Shown here: piece by piece, positions 22,636 to 30,796 of the stretch
How positions within the stretch are numbered: position 1 is the stretch's first letter
Layout of the letters: the number at the start of each line of letters is the position of its first letter
DNA from: Ruminococcaceae bacterium OttesenSCG-928-D13
GTDB taxonomy: Bacteria > Bacillota > Clostridia > Oscillospirales > Ruminococcaceae
Assembly (NCBI GenBank): GCA_030266915.1
Contig: JAJDIZ010000009.1
Coordinates: 1-38,461 of the forward strand
DNA: 38,461 nucleotides
Direction of reading: 5' to 3'
Notes under the pieces: model-generated
What the model saw: the letters and a program-made list of their open reading frames with translations, nothing else
Told to the model about the DNA's origin: nothing
Databases searched by the model: none
Made by a program: the position numbers and the translations under genes

Positions 22636-23538
22636 ATGATTGACTGCAATCTGGAGTATTACCGCGCTTTTTACTATGTTGCCCAACTTGCCAGCATTTC
22701 CAAGGCAGCCAACGCCCTTTACTTGTCTCAGCCTTCAGTAACACGTTCTATAAAAAAACTGGAGGAATATCACGGCGTTTCACTTTTTGCCCGCGACTAT
22801 AAGGGTGCCCATCTAACCACCGAAGGCGAGCAGCTATTCCAAAACGTGGATATTGCCTTCTCCAGTCTCATAGAAGGCGAAAAACTGCTAAAGAAAATTG
22901 CCGATTTTGAAATGGGGAAACTCTCCATCGGTGCCACTGAAACTGCCCTCAACTTCTACCTGCTGCCAAAATTGGAGGCGTTCCGTGAGCTATACCCTCA
23001 AATTCTCATCCATGCCTCTGGCAGTTCCACCCAGGACACGGTGCGTATGCTGAACGAAGGCCAGGTAGATTTGTCGTTGGCGGTGTCCCCGCTGGAGGAT
23101 GTCGGGCTGGGCGAGGACGTCCAAGTGACGCCCATTTTTGATTTCCAGGATATTTTTGTGGCTGGCCCGTATTTCTCAAAGCTGGAAGGTTGCGTTTTGA
23201 CGGCCCGGGAACTGAGTGAACAGCCGCTGGTGATGGTGGAACGCGGTACCAGCGCCCGTAAAAATATTGACCTCTGGTTTGAGTCCCAGGGTGTCCTATT
23301 CGAGCCGGATTACAGTGTGAGAACCACCAGCAACGTGGTGCCGTTCGTACAGCGCAACCTCGCTATCGGCATCATGCCGTCCATGTTTGCCCATAATCTG
23401 CTGGAACGGGAGGGGTTCTTTCGGGTACAAACGGAAGGGAACATCCCCAAAAGAGAGGTGGTTCTGATGGTCCAAAACGCGAAGGCCATGTCACACTTGT
23501 GCCGCGTGTTTATCGAGTTCATGAAAACACATAATTGA
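22636..23538 (+). CDS. LysR-family transcriptional regulator
   Basis: A 300-residue LysR protein. The N-terminal winged helix-turn-helix is clear: LEYYRAFYYVAQLASISKAA, then LYLSQPSVTRSIKKLEE, and a long linker helix. The effector domain follows (GKLSIGATETALNFYLLPKL, later LVMVERGTSARKNID and RNLAIGIMPSMFAHNLL). The ATG at 22636 follows GGGGTGAAAAC. It diverges from the atuA operon and probably activates it when a pathway compound binds; CtfA/thiolase substrates or the ester itself are plausible effectors. A 15-bp terminator hairpin lies about 85 bases after its stop codon. Confidence 0.9.
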   Translation: MIDCNLEYYRAFYYVAQLASISKAANALYLSQPSVTRSIKKLEEYHGVSLFARDYKGAHLTTEGEQLFQNVDIAFSSLIEGEKLLKKIADFEMGKLSIGATETALNFYLLPKLEAFRELYPQILIHASGSSTQDTVRMLNEGQVDLSLAVSPLEDVGLGEDVQVTPIFDFQDIFVAGPYFSKLEGCVLTARELSEQPLVMVERGTSARKNIDLWFESQGVLFEPDYSVRTTSNVVPFVQRNLAIGIMPSMFAHNLLEREGFFRVQTEGNIPKREVVLMVQNAKAMSHLCRVFIEFMKTHN

Positions 23539-23623
23539 TGGAATGCACATCGAAAACCAATCGCATCTAAAAAAACGCTTGGAAAGACCCAAGTAGATCT
23601 AGCAGGAAAACTGGATTACAAAA

Positions 23624-23659
23624 CGGAAGCCCATTGATTACGATATCAGTGGGCTTCCG
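23624..23659. terminator. Bidirectional terminator, 15-bp stem
   Basis: CGGAAGCCCATTGAT (23624-23638) pairs with ATCAGTGGGCTTCCG (23645-23659), with one G-T pair and a six-base loop. It lies between the rightward LysR gene and the leftward esterase gene and can serve both. T-rich CTTCTTGATTCTT follows on the plus strand. Confidence 0.7.
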
Positions 23660-23693
23660 CTTCTTGATTCTTGATCCTCGGCTATGTCGTGAC

Positions 23694-25529
23694 TTATGGT
23701 TTCGTAATCTCTTTTTGATCAAAGAATCGACGACCAGACTCATCCATAGTAATCCTTCCGAAATAATCCTCCCAAATCAAATCACATTCGGAGGGCACAT
23801 AGGTATGCGGGCAATCCGCTACAGTCGCATACCTAAAAACAGGGATATCGCCAGTACCATTCGTCCAATTTCGAATATAGTATCGCCCGGTCGGGTCATT
23901 CTTGGCAGTGAGCATCGACGGATCAAACCCGTTCCGTCCAGCCCAATAATGCAGCGTCAGGTCGTTCATCCCGCCCTGTTTGAAATCATCGGCGCCGGCA
24001 CCGTCGTACCGTCCCATAAAGACAAACACCGGCAATGGCACATCATCCGCGGCTTTTTGGGTGGGATCGGCGTTTTCAGACGCTTCCATTCCAAAAAGAA
24101 TTTCGGGTGAGAGCACTTGAATCGGGAACGACCCAAGGGTCAGGCCGGCGGGGGCAATCGCTGTGAAAGATTGCGGTGCGTCGAGCACCAGTCGCCAGGT
24201 CATGCCCGAACCATTTGAATGACCGGTGGCGAAGACCCTACCTGTGTCGATGTTGTAATCCTGCTTTGTTCGCTCCAATACCTCGAGGATAAAGGCCACA
24301 TCATCAGCCGCATCGGGAACCGTCAGGCCATACTGGTTCCAGCTCGGCAGAGGCATCCACCCCAGCGCATTCGTCGGGTTCACATAAGCGTGCGGGAAAA
24401 CAACGATAAGACCGTATTTTTCTGCCGCTTCATTCCACAGGGAATCCCAAACAAAGGAAGTCGGGGTAGCAGCGCCTCCATGAATGGCAAATAACAATGG
24501 ATATGAGTTTTCCCCAGTATAGGTGGAGGGCACATAAGTGATCCACCTTCGCAGATACCCATCCACCTCTGTCTCGGTGAAAAAGTATCCCTTCCCATCT
24601 TGATTTGAGTATTCCAGGGTCCAGCGCATGATTCCACCGGGTTCTGAGATGTCCCGTTTGGCTTTGATGAAGAACTCGGTGTAGATGATTTCCGGGGTGA
24701 TGCCGCCTGCGGCGTCTCCGGCCGCCACCCAAATGCGCGACGCACCATTCTCATACACCTCGCTAGCGAACTCATTCGGCTGCCCGGCTTCGGCTTTGGC
24801 GGCAGACACCCAGTAGTCGCGCACAGCCTCCCCATTTTCTGTCAGGCCGGACTGCGCGACAAGCCAGACCGGTAGCGGGATGGTGTTGTTTGCCAGGCGC
24901 AGGGCCTCACGCCCATCCGAGTTCTGCGTCAAAACAAAAGGAAACGCCATTTTATTGCCATAGGTTGTCATGATGGAACTCTGGATGGCGCCACTGTCAA
25001 AACTGGCAATGCCGGCAAACAGCTGCGGCCACAGCATGGCAAACTTGTGCGCCGCGGCGCCACCCTGCCCATAGCCAACGAGATACAGCGCTTTGTCATC
25101 CAAATCGAACACGGCAGGAATTTGAGGGGTTTTGTCCCGAATGGTATCATAAAGGCCCTTCAAATAGGCGTCGTCATCACGCATCAAGGCCACGTTCCCG
25201 GTATTCCATTCACCAGACTGATATGCCTCCGCAGTCACCAGTGCGGCGCCATAGGAATCCGCCACGGCGAGCCACGCTTGCCCGGTTTCTCCCTCCAGGA
25301 AAAGCTGTGCGCTGGTATTATCCGGCGGAAGCAGCACAATGGCCGGTGAATACGGTTCAAAGTTGTCAGGGATGTAGACAGAATATTGGCCGATAGCTGT
25401 ATAGTTGCCGGCTAAGCTTCCATCGAACGGTATCTGATTGTGGAACACCCCTTTTACGGGAGGTGAGTATGGGTATTCGGGGTACGGGGGATTTGCCTGC
25501 TTGTTTTTGGTGTACATGGTCCCAAACAT
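23694..25529 (-). CDS. Tandem alpha/beta-hydrolase esterase, PHB-depolymerase-like
   Basis: A 611-residue protein with two alpha/beta-hydrolase units. The C-terminal unit is like polyhydroxybutyrate depolymerase/feruloyl-esterase proteins: LLFAIHGGAATPTSFVWDS, DVAFILEVLERTKQDYNIDT, the nucleophile elbow FATGHSNGSGMTWRL (GHSNG), and a late VADCPHTY His. The N-terminal unit has a matching layout (PAIVLLPPDN, then YLVGYGQGGAAAHKFAML), but its elbow reads GYGQG with Gly where the Ser should be, so it is probably a non-catalytic, substrate-binding copy. There is no signal peptide or lipobox, so it acts inside the cell. The ATG at 25529 follows AAAGGAGTCAGAATA. It lies 13 bases after the symporter gene, in one operon with it. 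Confidence 0.8.
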   Translation of the reverse strand: MFGTMYTKNKQANPPYPEYPYSPPVKGVFHNQIPFDGSLAGNYTAIGQYSVYIPDNFEPYSPAIVLLPPDNTSAQLFLEGETGQAWLAVADSYGAALVTAEAYQSGEWNTGNVALMRDDDAYLKGLYDTIRDKTPQIPAVFDLDDKALYLVGYGQGGAAAHKFAMLWPQLFAGIASFDSGAIQSSIMTTYGNKMAFPFVLTQNSDGREALRLANNTIPLPVWLVAQSGLTENGEAVRDYWVSAAKAEAGQPNEFASEVYENGASRIWVAAGDAAGGITPEIIYTEFFIKAKRDISEPGGIMRWTLEYSNQDGKGYFFTETEVDGYLRRWITYVPSTYTGENSYPLLFAIHGGAATPTSFVWDSLWNEAAEKYGLIVVFPHAYVNPTNALGWMPLPSWNQYGLTVPDAADDVAFILEVLERTKQDYNIDTGRVFATGHSNGSGMTWRLVLDAPQSFTAIAPAGLTLGSFPIQVLSPEILFGMEASENADPTQKAADDVPLPVFVFMGRYDGAGADDFKQGGMNDLTLHYWAGRNGFDPSMLTAKNDPTGRYYIRNWTNGTGDIPVFRYATVADCPHTYVPSECDLIWEDYFGRITMDESGRRFFDQKEITKP

Positions 25530-25542
25530 TATTCTGACTCCT

Positions 25543-26940
25543 TTACACTACAGTTTTCTCGGCCGCATCTTTTTCACGCTTTTGAATCTCGGCAATTACG
25601 ATCGGGTATTCTTTGTCCAGCCTGTAGAACCACAGTATGGTAAATTGCAGCAGTGCCATTATAATGGGGACACCTATCATACAAAATTTCATGGCGAAAA
25701 TCGCTGAGTCGGGTTGTACGGCGAGATCTGCATTGAATCCTCCCATAGATAGTATCCAGCCCAGCAGACCGGTTCCGAGCCCCATGCCGACCTTTGTGCC
25801 AAACCCGACGGCACTGTTGACAAGCCCCTCGCATTTTACGCCACTTTTCCAATAGCCATAATCGCTCACATCCGCAATCATGGCAAAGCCTACGGCGGTG
25901 ATGGGGGCCATGAAAAGTCCGTTCAGCGTAGAGCGGAGGATAACAATACCCATACTCTCCGGGTTAATCAGCACAACCAGAGGGCCCGCCAGTGCGCCGA
26001 TAGCCGATATGCGTGCAAGCGTTCCCTTTGGAACTTTTTTTGCAAGTAGCGGTACCAAGATTAGCAGCACCAGCATGGGCAGTGCCAAAGCAATTCCAGC
26101 AAGGCCAACGCTGTTCTCGTTACCCAGAATATACTTGAAATAGTAGATGTTGATACCGTTCCCCGCCGCCTGAAGCGCATAGTTGATAACCAGCGCAAGT
26201 GTCAGAATAATCCAATATTTGTTTTTCAACAGGTGTTTGAAAGAGTCTTTTAATGACCGCTTTTCTTTTTCCTCTGTACCAATGTCACCGCTGTACCGCT
26301 CCCTTACAAGCAAACCGCAAACTATAATGCAGACGCCCATGAAGATGCCGACAATGGTAGCCCATGTTGACCAGGCGCCCTTGGTGCCGCCCATGCCATT
26401 GATGACTGGAAGCGTTATTGCGCTCACGATGGTACTGGCCAGAATTCCGAGCAGCATGCGTGTTGCACCCAGCCGAACACGGCTTTGAGGGTCGCGTGTG
26501 ATGAGGGGCGTCAATGCGTTGTACGGGACATTTACCGCAGTGTAGAAAATCGTGACGGTAATATTGTAGAGAATGATAAACCACAACAGCTTTCCAGTCT
26601 CACTGAAATCAGGTACTGAAAACAGCAAGATGAAAGTTATTGTGAGGGGAAGGGCACCGTAAATCAACCAGGGCCGCGCTTTGCCAAAACGGCTTTTGGT
26701 GCGATCCATTGCGCTGCCGACGATTACGTCGCTGAAAGCATCCATGAACCTGGAGACCATGATAACCATACCGGTGATTCCAATCGGGATGCCGACGTAG
26801 TTGGTCATGTAGAAGGTTACATAGCCACTTAAAAAACCCCAGCCGATGGTCTGCCCCAAATCACCGATAGCATAGCTCATTACACCTCCAAAACCTACCC
26901 TGTCAGACGCTCCCGTCTTCACTTTTGCCGCTCTTGCCAA
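25543..26940 (-). CDS. GPH-family (MFS_2) sugar-type cation symporter
   Basis: Up to 465 residues with 12 membrane spans. The family signature is clear: SYAIGDLGQTIGWGFLSGY near the N-terminus, then DRTKSRFGKARPWLIYGALP after helix 2. GPH symporters take up glycosides, pentosides, hexuronides or related compounds with Na+ or H+. Two starts are possible. The TTG at 26940 has AAGGAG and overlaps the upstream hydrolase by 38 bases; the ATG at 26880 has a very good GGAGGTGTA but drops a segment usually kept in this family. It probably brings in the compound, perhaps a glycosylated ester, cleaved by the esterase and hydrolase on either side. Confidence 0.82.
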   Translation of the reverse strand: MARAAKVKTGASDRVGFGGVMSYAIGDLGQTIGWGFLSGYVTFYMTNYVGIPIGITGMVIMVSRFMDAFSDVIVGSAMDRTKSRFGKARPWLIYGALPLTITFILLFSVPDFSETGKLLWFIILYNITVTIFYTAVNVPYNALTPLITRDPQSRVRLGATRMLLGILASTIVSAITLPVINGMGGTKGAWSTWATIVGIFMGVCIIVCGLLVRERYSGDIGTEEKEKRSLKDSFKHLLKNKYWIILTLALVINYALQAAGNGINIYYFKYILGNENSVGLAGIALALPMLVLLILVPLLAKKVPKGTLARISAIGALAGPLVVLINPESMGIVILRSTLNGLFMAPITAVGFAMIADVSDYGYWKSGVKCEGLVNSAVGFGTKVGMGLGTGLLGWILSMGGFNADLAVQPDSAIFAMKFCMIGVPIIMALLQFTILWFYRLDKEYPIVIAEIQKREKDAAEKTVV

Positions 26941-27781
26941 TATTCCCGCTCCTTTCCTCCAGCCATAAGTATATGTCGTTCATAACTGCATCCGGGTCCT
27001 TTCCACCCAGCAGTTCATGACCGGTCTCAGAATATTCAATATAGGTATAATCCTCTGTACCGATTTTCTCGGCGATTGAAGAATCCGGCAGAGTAATGGA
27101 GTCATCCATTCCCTGCTGGTGCAGTACCGGGATTGTGAGGTACTGGAGTTCGCCCGCCAATTGTTTCTGTCGATTGAACAGGCGGTATGTAAACCCCATC
27201 GTGATGTGCCTTGGGCAAAGGGGATCATGCCATAGCGTCGTACCCGCCATTTTTTCTGCTGCTCCTTGGAAAGACGGCTGAAGATCTCCATCCACTTTTT
27301 TCTTTGGCATCAACCTTCCTATCACGCTCATGACCTTCAATGCTGCCAGCGGAATATTGACTGGCCTTGTGGAAAACGAAGCTGCAATAATGCCGTCAAG
27401 CAAATGTGGCGACACGATGGCCTGATCGATTACCTGGCAGGCGCCGAAGCTGATGCCGTAGGCAAAGACAGGTTTTCCAGGTTCAAGGGTACGGACCAGC
27501 CGTAAGAAACTGGCAAAATCTCCGCGGAAATCATCCCAGCAGTCCATGTGCATCCGATGTCCTTCACTTCGTCCAAAGCCACGTTGGTCAAAACTGTACA
27601 CTGAATACCCTTTGGACACCAATAAACAGGCCATGTCGTCGTATGCCTGCATATCGCAGTGGTTGATGCCACCGTGCATGATGATCAAAATTGCTTTACC
27701 ACTACCATTGTCGGGATTCCAACTCTGCATACAAAGCCGGATACCAGCAAGTCCTAAAAATTCTCTAATTTCTTTGTGCAT
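26903..27781 (-). CDS. Lysophospholipase-like alpha/beta hydrolase
   Basis: A 292-residue serine hydrolase of the monoacylglycerol-lipase (Hydrolase_4) kind. Motifs are IIMHGGINHC (oxyanion loop), YSFDQRGFGRSEGHR, the nucleophile elbow FAYGISFGAC (GISFG), QQGMDDSIT with the acidic residue, and SETGHELLG with the His. The ATG at 27781 is preceded by GAGGAGGTAACT. It is the first gene of a leftward three-gene operon, followed by the symporter and the tandem esterase. Upstream, a sigma-A promoter contains a perfect palindrome in its spacer, and the divergent TetR gene supplies the likely repressor. Confidence 0.85.
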   Translation of the reverse strand: MHKEIREFLGLAGIRLCMQSWNPDNGSGKAILIIMHGGINHCDMQAYDDMACLLVSKGYSVYSFDQRGFGRSEGHRMHMDCWDDFRGDFASFLRLVRTLEPGKPVFAYGISFGACQVIDQAIVSPHLLDGIIAASFSTRPVNIPLAALKVMSVIGRLMPKKKVDGDLQPSFQGAAEKMAGTTLWHDPLCPRHITMGFTYRLFNRQKQLAGELQYLTIPVLHQQGMDDSITLPDSSIAEKIGTEDYTYIEYSETGHELLGGKDPDAVMNDIYLWLEERSGNIGKSGKSEDGSV

Positions 27782-27794
27782 AGTTACCTCCTCA

Positions 27795-27836
27795 TTTGCT
27801 ATAATGGTAAAGAGTGAGTCTGACTCACTCAAATAG
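27795..27836 (-). promoter_or_regulatory. Promoter with a perfect TetR-type operator
   Basis: The palindrome GAGTGAGTCTGACTCACTC (27812-27830) has two perfect 9-bp arms around one base. On the minus strand it fills the spacer of a TTGAGT-N17-TACCAT promoter for the hydrolase operon. A TetR dimer bound here would block RNA polymerase. The divergent TetR gene starts about 105 bases to the right. A TATAAT on the plus strand (27800-27805) lies next to it, so autoregulation is also possible. Confidence 0.75.
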
Positions 27837-27935
27837 AAGATTACAGGCATTCTTTGTCTAAAATGCCCCATAAACGTGCTTTTAAAAGAGAGTAAAACCG
27901 GAACGCCCTTTCCTTTAGGCATTGAGGTGAGTAAA

Positions 27936-28517
27936 ATGCGAAGCAAGGCTGACACAACAAGAGAGCATATTATCCGCGTTGCGACGGATATGTTCTTCAA
28001 AAATGGGTATGAGAACACCTTTACAAAAGAGATTGCTGCTGAAGCCGATATCAGTGAAGCTTTGCTTTACAAGTATTATTCGTCAAAAGAAAAGCTGTAT
28101 ATCGAAGTCTTTCAAAGTGTTATAGAAGCCCATACCGAAGAAACCGAGAACTATTTTTCCCCAGAGCAGCCATTGGAATGGCTGTATACCTTCGCCAAGG
28201 ATCTGATTCAGCCAGATGATAATACACCGAGAGTCGCAATAATGTTCGCCCAGGTCATGCGGATCCAGGCCAAGCATTTCGTCATGTGGGCCATCGAGAT
28301 GGGCGAGTTCCATCCTATACTGACCGATATTTTTGTCAAAGGACAAAAAATTGGGCAAATCACCACTTGCGATTCACCTGATAGACTTGCCTACGTCTAT
28401 TATCGCTTTCTCGTTGGCTTGATTATTGACGATATGTTCTTCCCAAAACAGCAGCCGCTAGACAGTATCAAGGCTGTATCAAATCTATTTTCAGCGCAGA
28501 AATGTGATTTTGAATGA
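27936..28517 (+). CDS. TetR-family regulator
   Basis: A 193-residue TetR protein. The N-terminal domain is typical: TTREHIIRVATDMFFKNGYE, then TKEIAAEADISEALLYKYYS and KEKLYIEVFQ. The ligand domain is helical without distinctive motifs. The ATG at 27936 follows GAGGTGAGTAAA; an upstream ATG has no site. It diverges from the hydrolase-symporter-esterase operon, and the intervening perfect palindrome at 27812-27830 is its likely operator. It probably releases the operon when a substrate or hydrolysis product is present. Confidence 0.9.
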   Translation: MRSKADTTREHIIRVATDMFFKNGYENTFTKEIAAEADISEALLYKYYSSKEKLYIEVFQSVIEAHTEETENYFSPEQPLEWLYTFAKDLIQPDDNTPRVAIMFAQVMRIQAKHFVMWAIEMGEFHPILTDIFVKGQKIGQITTCDSPDRLAYVYYRFLVGLIIDDMFFPKQQPLDSIKAVSNLFSAQKCDFE

Positions 28518-29048
28518 CGATAAAAAGCAAGCCGGAAACCACTGGTACAGAGCGATAAATAAAGAGATGCCAGCGTGCTTTTTTTCGTGCTGTAGTTTTT
28601 TGTTCTCCATCAATCTTGCCGACACTCATAATAGGACGATCACCGCTCCCTATCCATCTGCGGTTCCAGCAACATAACTGTTTGACTCAAATGTTCATCG
28701 TGAAAAAAATCTCCTCGTCGGGGACCAGCCCCGAATTGCTTAGTTTGGAAATCAGCAACGCACTGCCAGATAGCTGGGTCAGTCGCTTCGACTCCAGCAG
28801 GATAATGTCGAGGTAGTCAAAATGGCAGCTAGGAGCTCCGCATGAAGACAATTCTTTGGTTTTGTTGCGTTTGCCCGGGCGGGCCTTGCCGCGCTGTTTG
28901 TGTGGAAACTCCCCGGCATGAAACGGATGAGATTGTGGACAACTTGCGTTACTGGGACGTCTTCTTGCTCAATATGTGATGGTGCAACCAAAGAGGAAAT
29001 AGACATAGCTTCACCCATTGACCGATTCGGTTATTTGCGGGGATGGTG
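28518..29048. other. Degraded region without a supported gene
   Basis: About 530 bases between two TetR genes. Short open frames occur on both strands, but none has a ribosome site and a plausible product together. One frame just before the broken TetR gene reads hydrophobic (FFGFVAFARAGLAALFVWKL) and may be a decayed membrane-protein or enzyme fragment. An AAAAAGCA/TGCTTTTT pair at about 28524-28587 could be a weak terminator for the upstream TetR gene. Confidence 0.45.
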
Positions 29049-29654
29049 ATGACAATAAAAATGTATGAAAAGCTGCCCGAGGAAAAGCGACACCAAATAT
29101 TACTGGCCGCCTTTTCCTGTTTTGGTAATGGAGGCTACAGGAAAGCTTCGATAGCAGACATTGCTAAGACCGCAGGCATTTCCAAGGCATCTGTGTTCCA
29201 GTATTTTGGCACAAAGAAGTAGCTTTACCAGTATCTCTACCGCTTTGCCATCAGCGCATTCAACGAGGAGCTACAGCCAGGAAGCGAGGAGTTTTTTGAT
29301 TGCCTTAAGGCCGCAGCGGCCGCAAAAATTCAGATCATGAGTCGCTTCCCTGGAATGTTCGATTTCCTAGCTTCCACCGCTGGCGAGGATGACTGCGAGG
29401 CGTGCAGCATGTTGGAAAATGAGCAGGCTAACAGTGTCACGATAGCTCAGGAAAGCTACTTTGCTCATGTTAACTGGGCAAAATTAAAACCCAGTGTTGA
29501 CCGGGTGATGCTGATGAATCTTCTTGACTGGGTAATCGAGGGATACCTGCGCAACACGCCATCAGGACGCAGCACACAGGACAATATATCAGAAGGGCTG
29601 CTTTATTTAAACATGGTGAGGGAAATCGTTTATAGAGATGAGTACTTATTATAA
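29049..29654 (+). pseudogene. TetR-family regulator broken by one amber codon
   Basis: The frame from ATG 29049 to 29654 encodes a 201-residue TetR protein with a single in-frame TAG at 29220-29222 (codon 58). The part before it has the helix-turn-helix: KRHQILLAAFSCFGNGGYRK, SIADIAKTAGISKASVFQYFG. The stop replaces the Glu expected in TKKELYQYLY, needing only one base change (GAG to TAG). After the stop the frame stays open to the end of a normal-length ligand domain. This is a recent nonsense mutation or, less likely, a suppressed amber. It precedes the nitroreductase gene by 60 bases and probably once regulated it. Confidence 0.8.
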
Positions 29655-29714
29655 GAAGCTGGTTTGAGGCGGAGGCGGATAGTTAAGCAATTATTATAAG
29701 TGTATGGAGGAAAT

Positions 29715-30569
29715 ATGAGTAGTCAAAATGTTTGGGGGAAACAACTGATTGATGCGATATCCTATCGCCATTCGGTGCGGACTTTCCTGCCTGGGCCGCT
29801 GGACAGCAAGATACCAGAGAAAATCAACGATTTTTTTGGCAGTCTGGAGCTACCGTTTCCCAATGATACAAAATTGCAGGTATTCAATGCTGAGCCTGGA
29901 AAGAAACTGTACAATAACGGGGTCAATCCAGTGGACAACCTTGCCTTTATCTCCCAAACAGATTTGGTATCCATTTCAAAGACAGGCTTTACTGGCGAAA
30001 TCGTCATGCTGTATGCTGTCAGCCTTGGCCTTTCAACCTGCTGGTTTGGCCACTACAAGCTCTCCGAGGTCGGCAGGTATATCCCCGGTATCGCCATCCC
30101 GCAGAGACTCAAAGAATCCACGCTTGGATATGGTTATGGAAAACAGGTGGATGTAGGCGAAAGGGTTATTTGCTGTATGCCTTTTGGTACCGGCAACGAT
30201 TCCTCAACGCGCCTTATTGACAAAATCATGAAGAAGAAGGGGGGAAACAGAAAGCCGCTGGAGGAGCTTTTGGAATCCTCTGTTCGTATAAATGATGTGC
30301 CGCAGGATATCAAGGATGCATTGGAACTGGCGAAGCGGGCGCCCTCCGCCGGCAACAGCCAAATGTGGCGCTTTGGCTATGACAAAGATGCCAGGCGCAT
30401 CACATTGGCAAAACCCATTGGATACAAGCATTTCAAGTGGGAGCATGCCGATGTGGACATCGGCATGTGCGCCGCTCACCTTTGGTTGGGGCTGCTGGAC
30501 AAGGGCTATTCTCCCAAGGTCGAGGTATACCAGGATGTTGACCGTGCTTTTTGGAGCTTTCTGCTTTAA
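29715..30569 (+). CDS. Putative nitroreductase family protein
   Basis: A 284-residue protein of the nitroreductase fold. AISYRHSVRTFLPGPLDS fits the flavin-binding start (S-x-R-x-F), GEIVMLYAVSLGLSTCWFG is the conserved central helix, and LAKRAPSAGNSQMWRFGYD is the FMN-contact motif (A-P-S-x-x-N-x-Q-x-W). This order, with the APSAGN motif late in the chain, matches the TM1586-type nitroreductases rather than the classic NfsB order. It would be an FMN-dependent NAD(P)H oxidoreductase. The ATG at 29715 follows ATGGAGGAAAT. It lies after the broken TetR gene in the same direction; constitutive expression is expected if that repressor is lost. Confidence 0.8.
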   Translation: MSSQNVWGKQLIDAISYRHSVRTFLPGPLDSKIPEKINDFFGSLELPFPNDTKLQVFNAEPGKKLYNNGVNPVDNLAFISQTDLVSISKTGFTGEIVMLYAVSLGLSTCWFGHYKLSEVGRYIPGIAIPQRLKESTLGYGYGKQVDVGERVICCMPFGTGNDSSTRLIDKIMKKKGGNRKPLEELLESSVRINDVPQDIKDALELAKRAPSAGNSQMWRFGYDKDARRITLAKPIGYKHFKWEHADVDIGMCAAHLWLGLLDKGYSPKVEVYQDVDRAFWSFLL

Positions 30570-30673
30570 TCACAATGCTTTCCGCAAAATATAATACTGT
30601 GCAAAGAATTTTTGTCGTCGTGATTACGGAATCACTGGGACAACGGACTTTATCATCAGATGATGATAAGTTC

Positions 30674-30740
30674 GGCAAGCAAGGGGTGGAGCATGCTTTG
30701 CGCTCCACCCTGCTTGCCGGGGAGTGCCCCGGACCCCCGC
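30674..30740. promoter_or_regulatory. Large nested hairpins between nitroreductase and relaxase
   Basis: GGCAAGCA (30674-30681) pairs with TGCTTGCC (30711-30718), and inside it GGGTGGAGC (30684-30692) pairs with GCTCCACCC (30702-30710). CCGGGG/CCCCGG follows at about 30717-30732. The structure lies between convergent genes and may end both transcripts. Its proximity to the relaxase gene also makes it worth considering as part of a transfer origin, although origins are usually on the other side of the relaxase gene. Confidence 0.5.
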
Positions 30741-30796
30741 AACCCCACGCTACGGCGCGGGGTGCTGAAGCGGCCTTGCCGCTACTTGGGCCATTG

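Noticed and set aside
28616-29018. Short frames on both strands between the two TetR genes
   Set aside because: No initiation signals and no recognisable product; at most decayed fragments.
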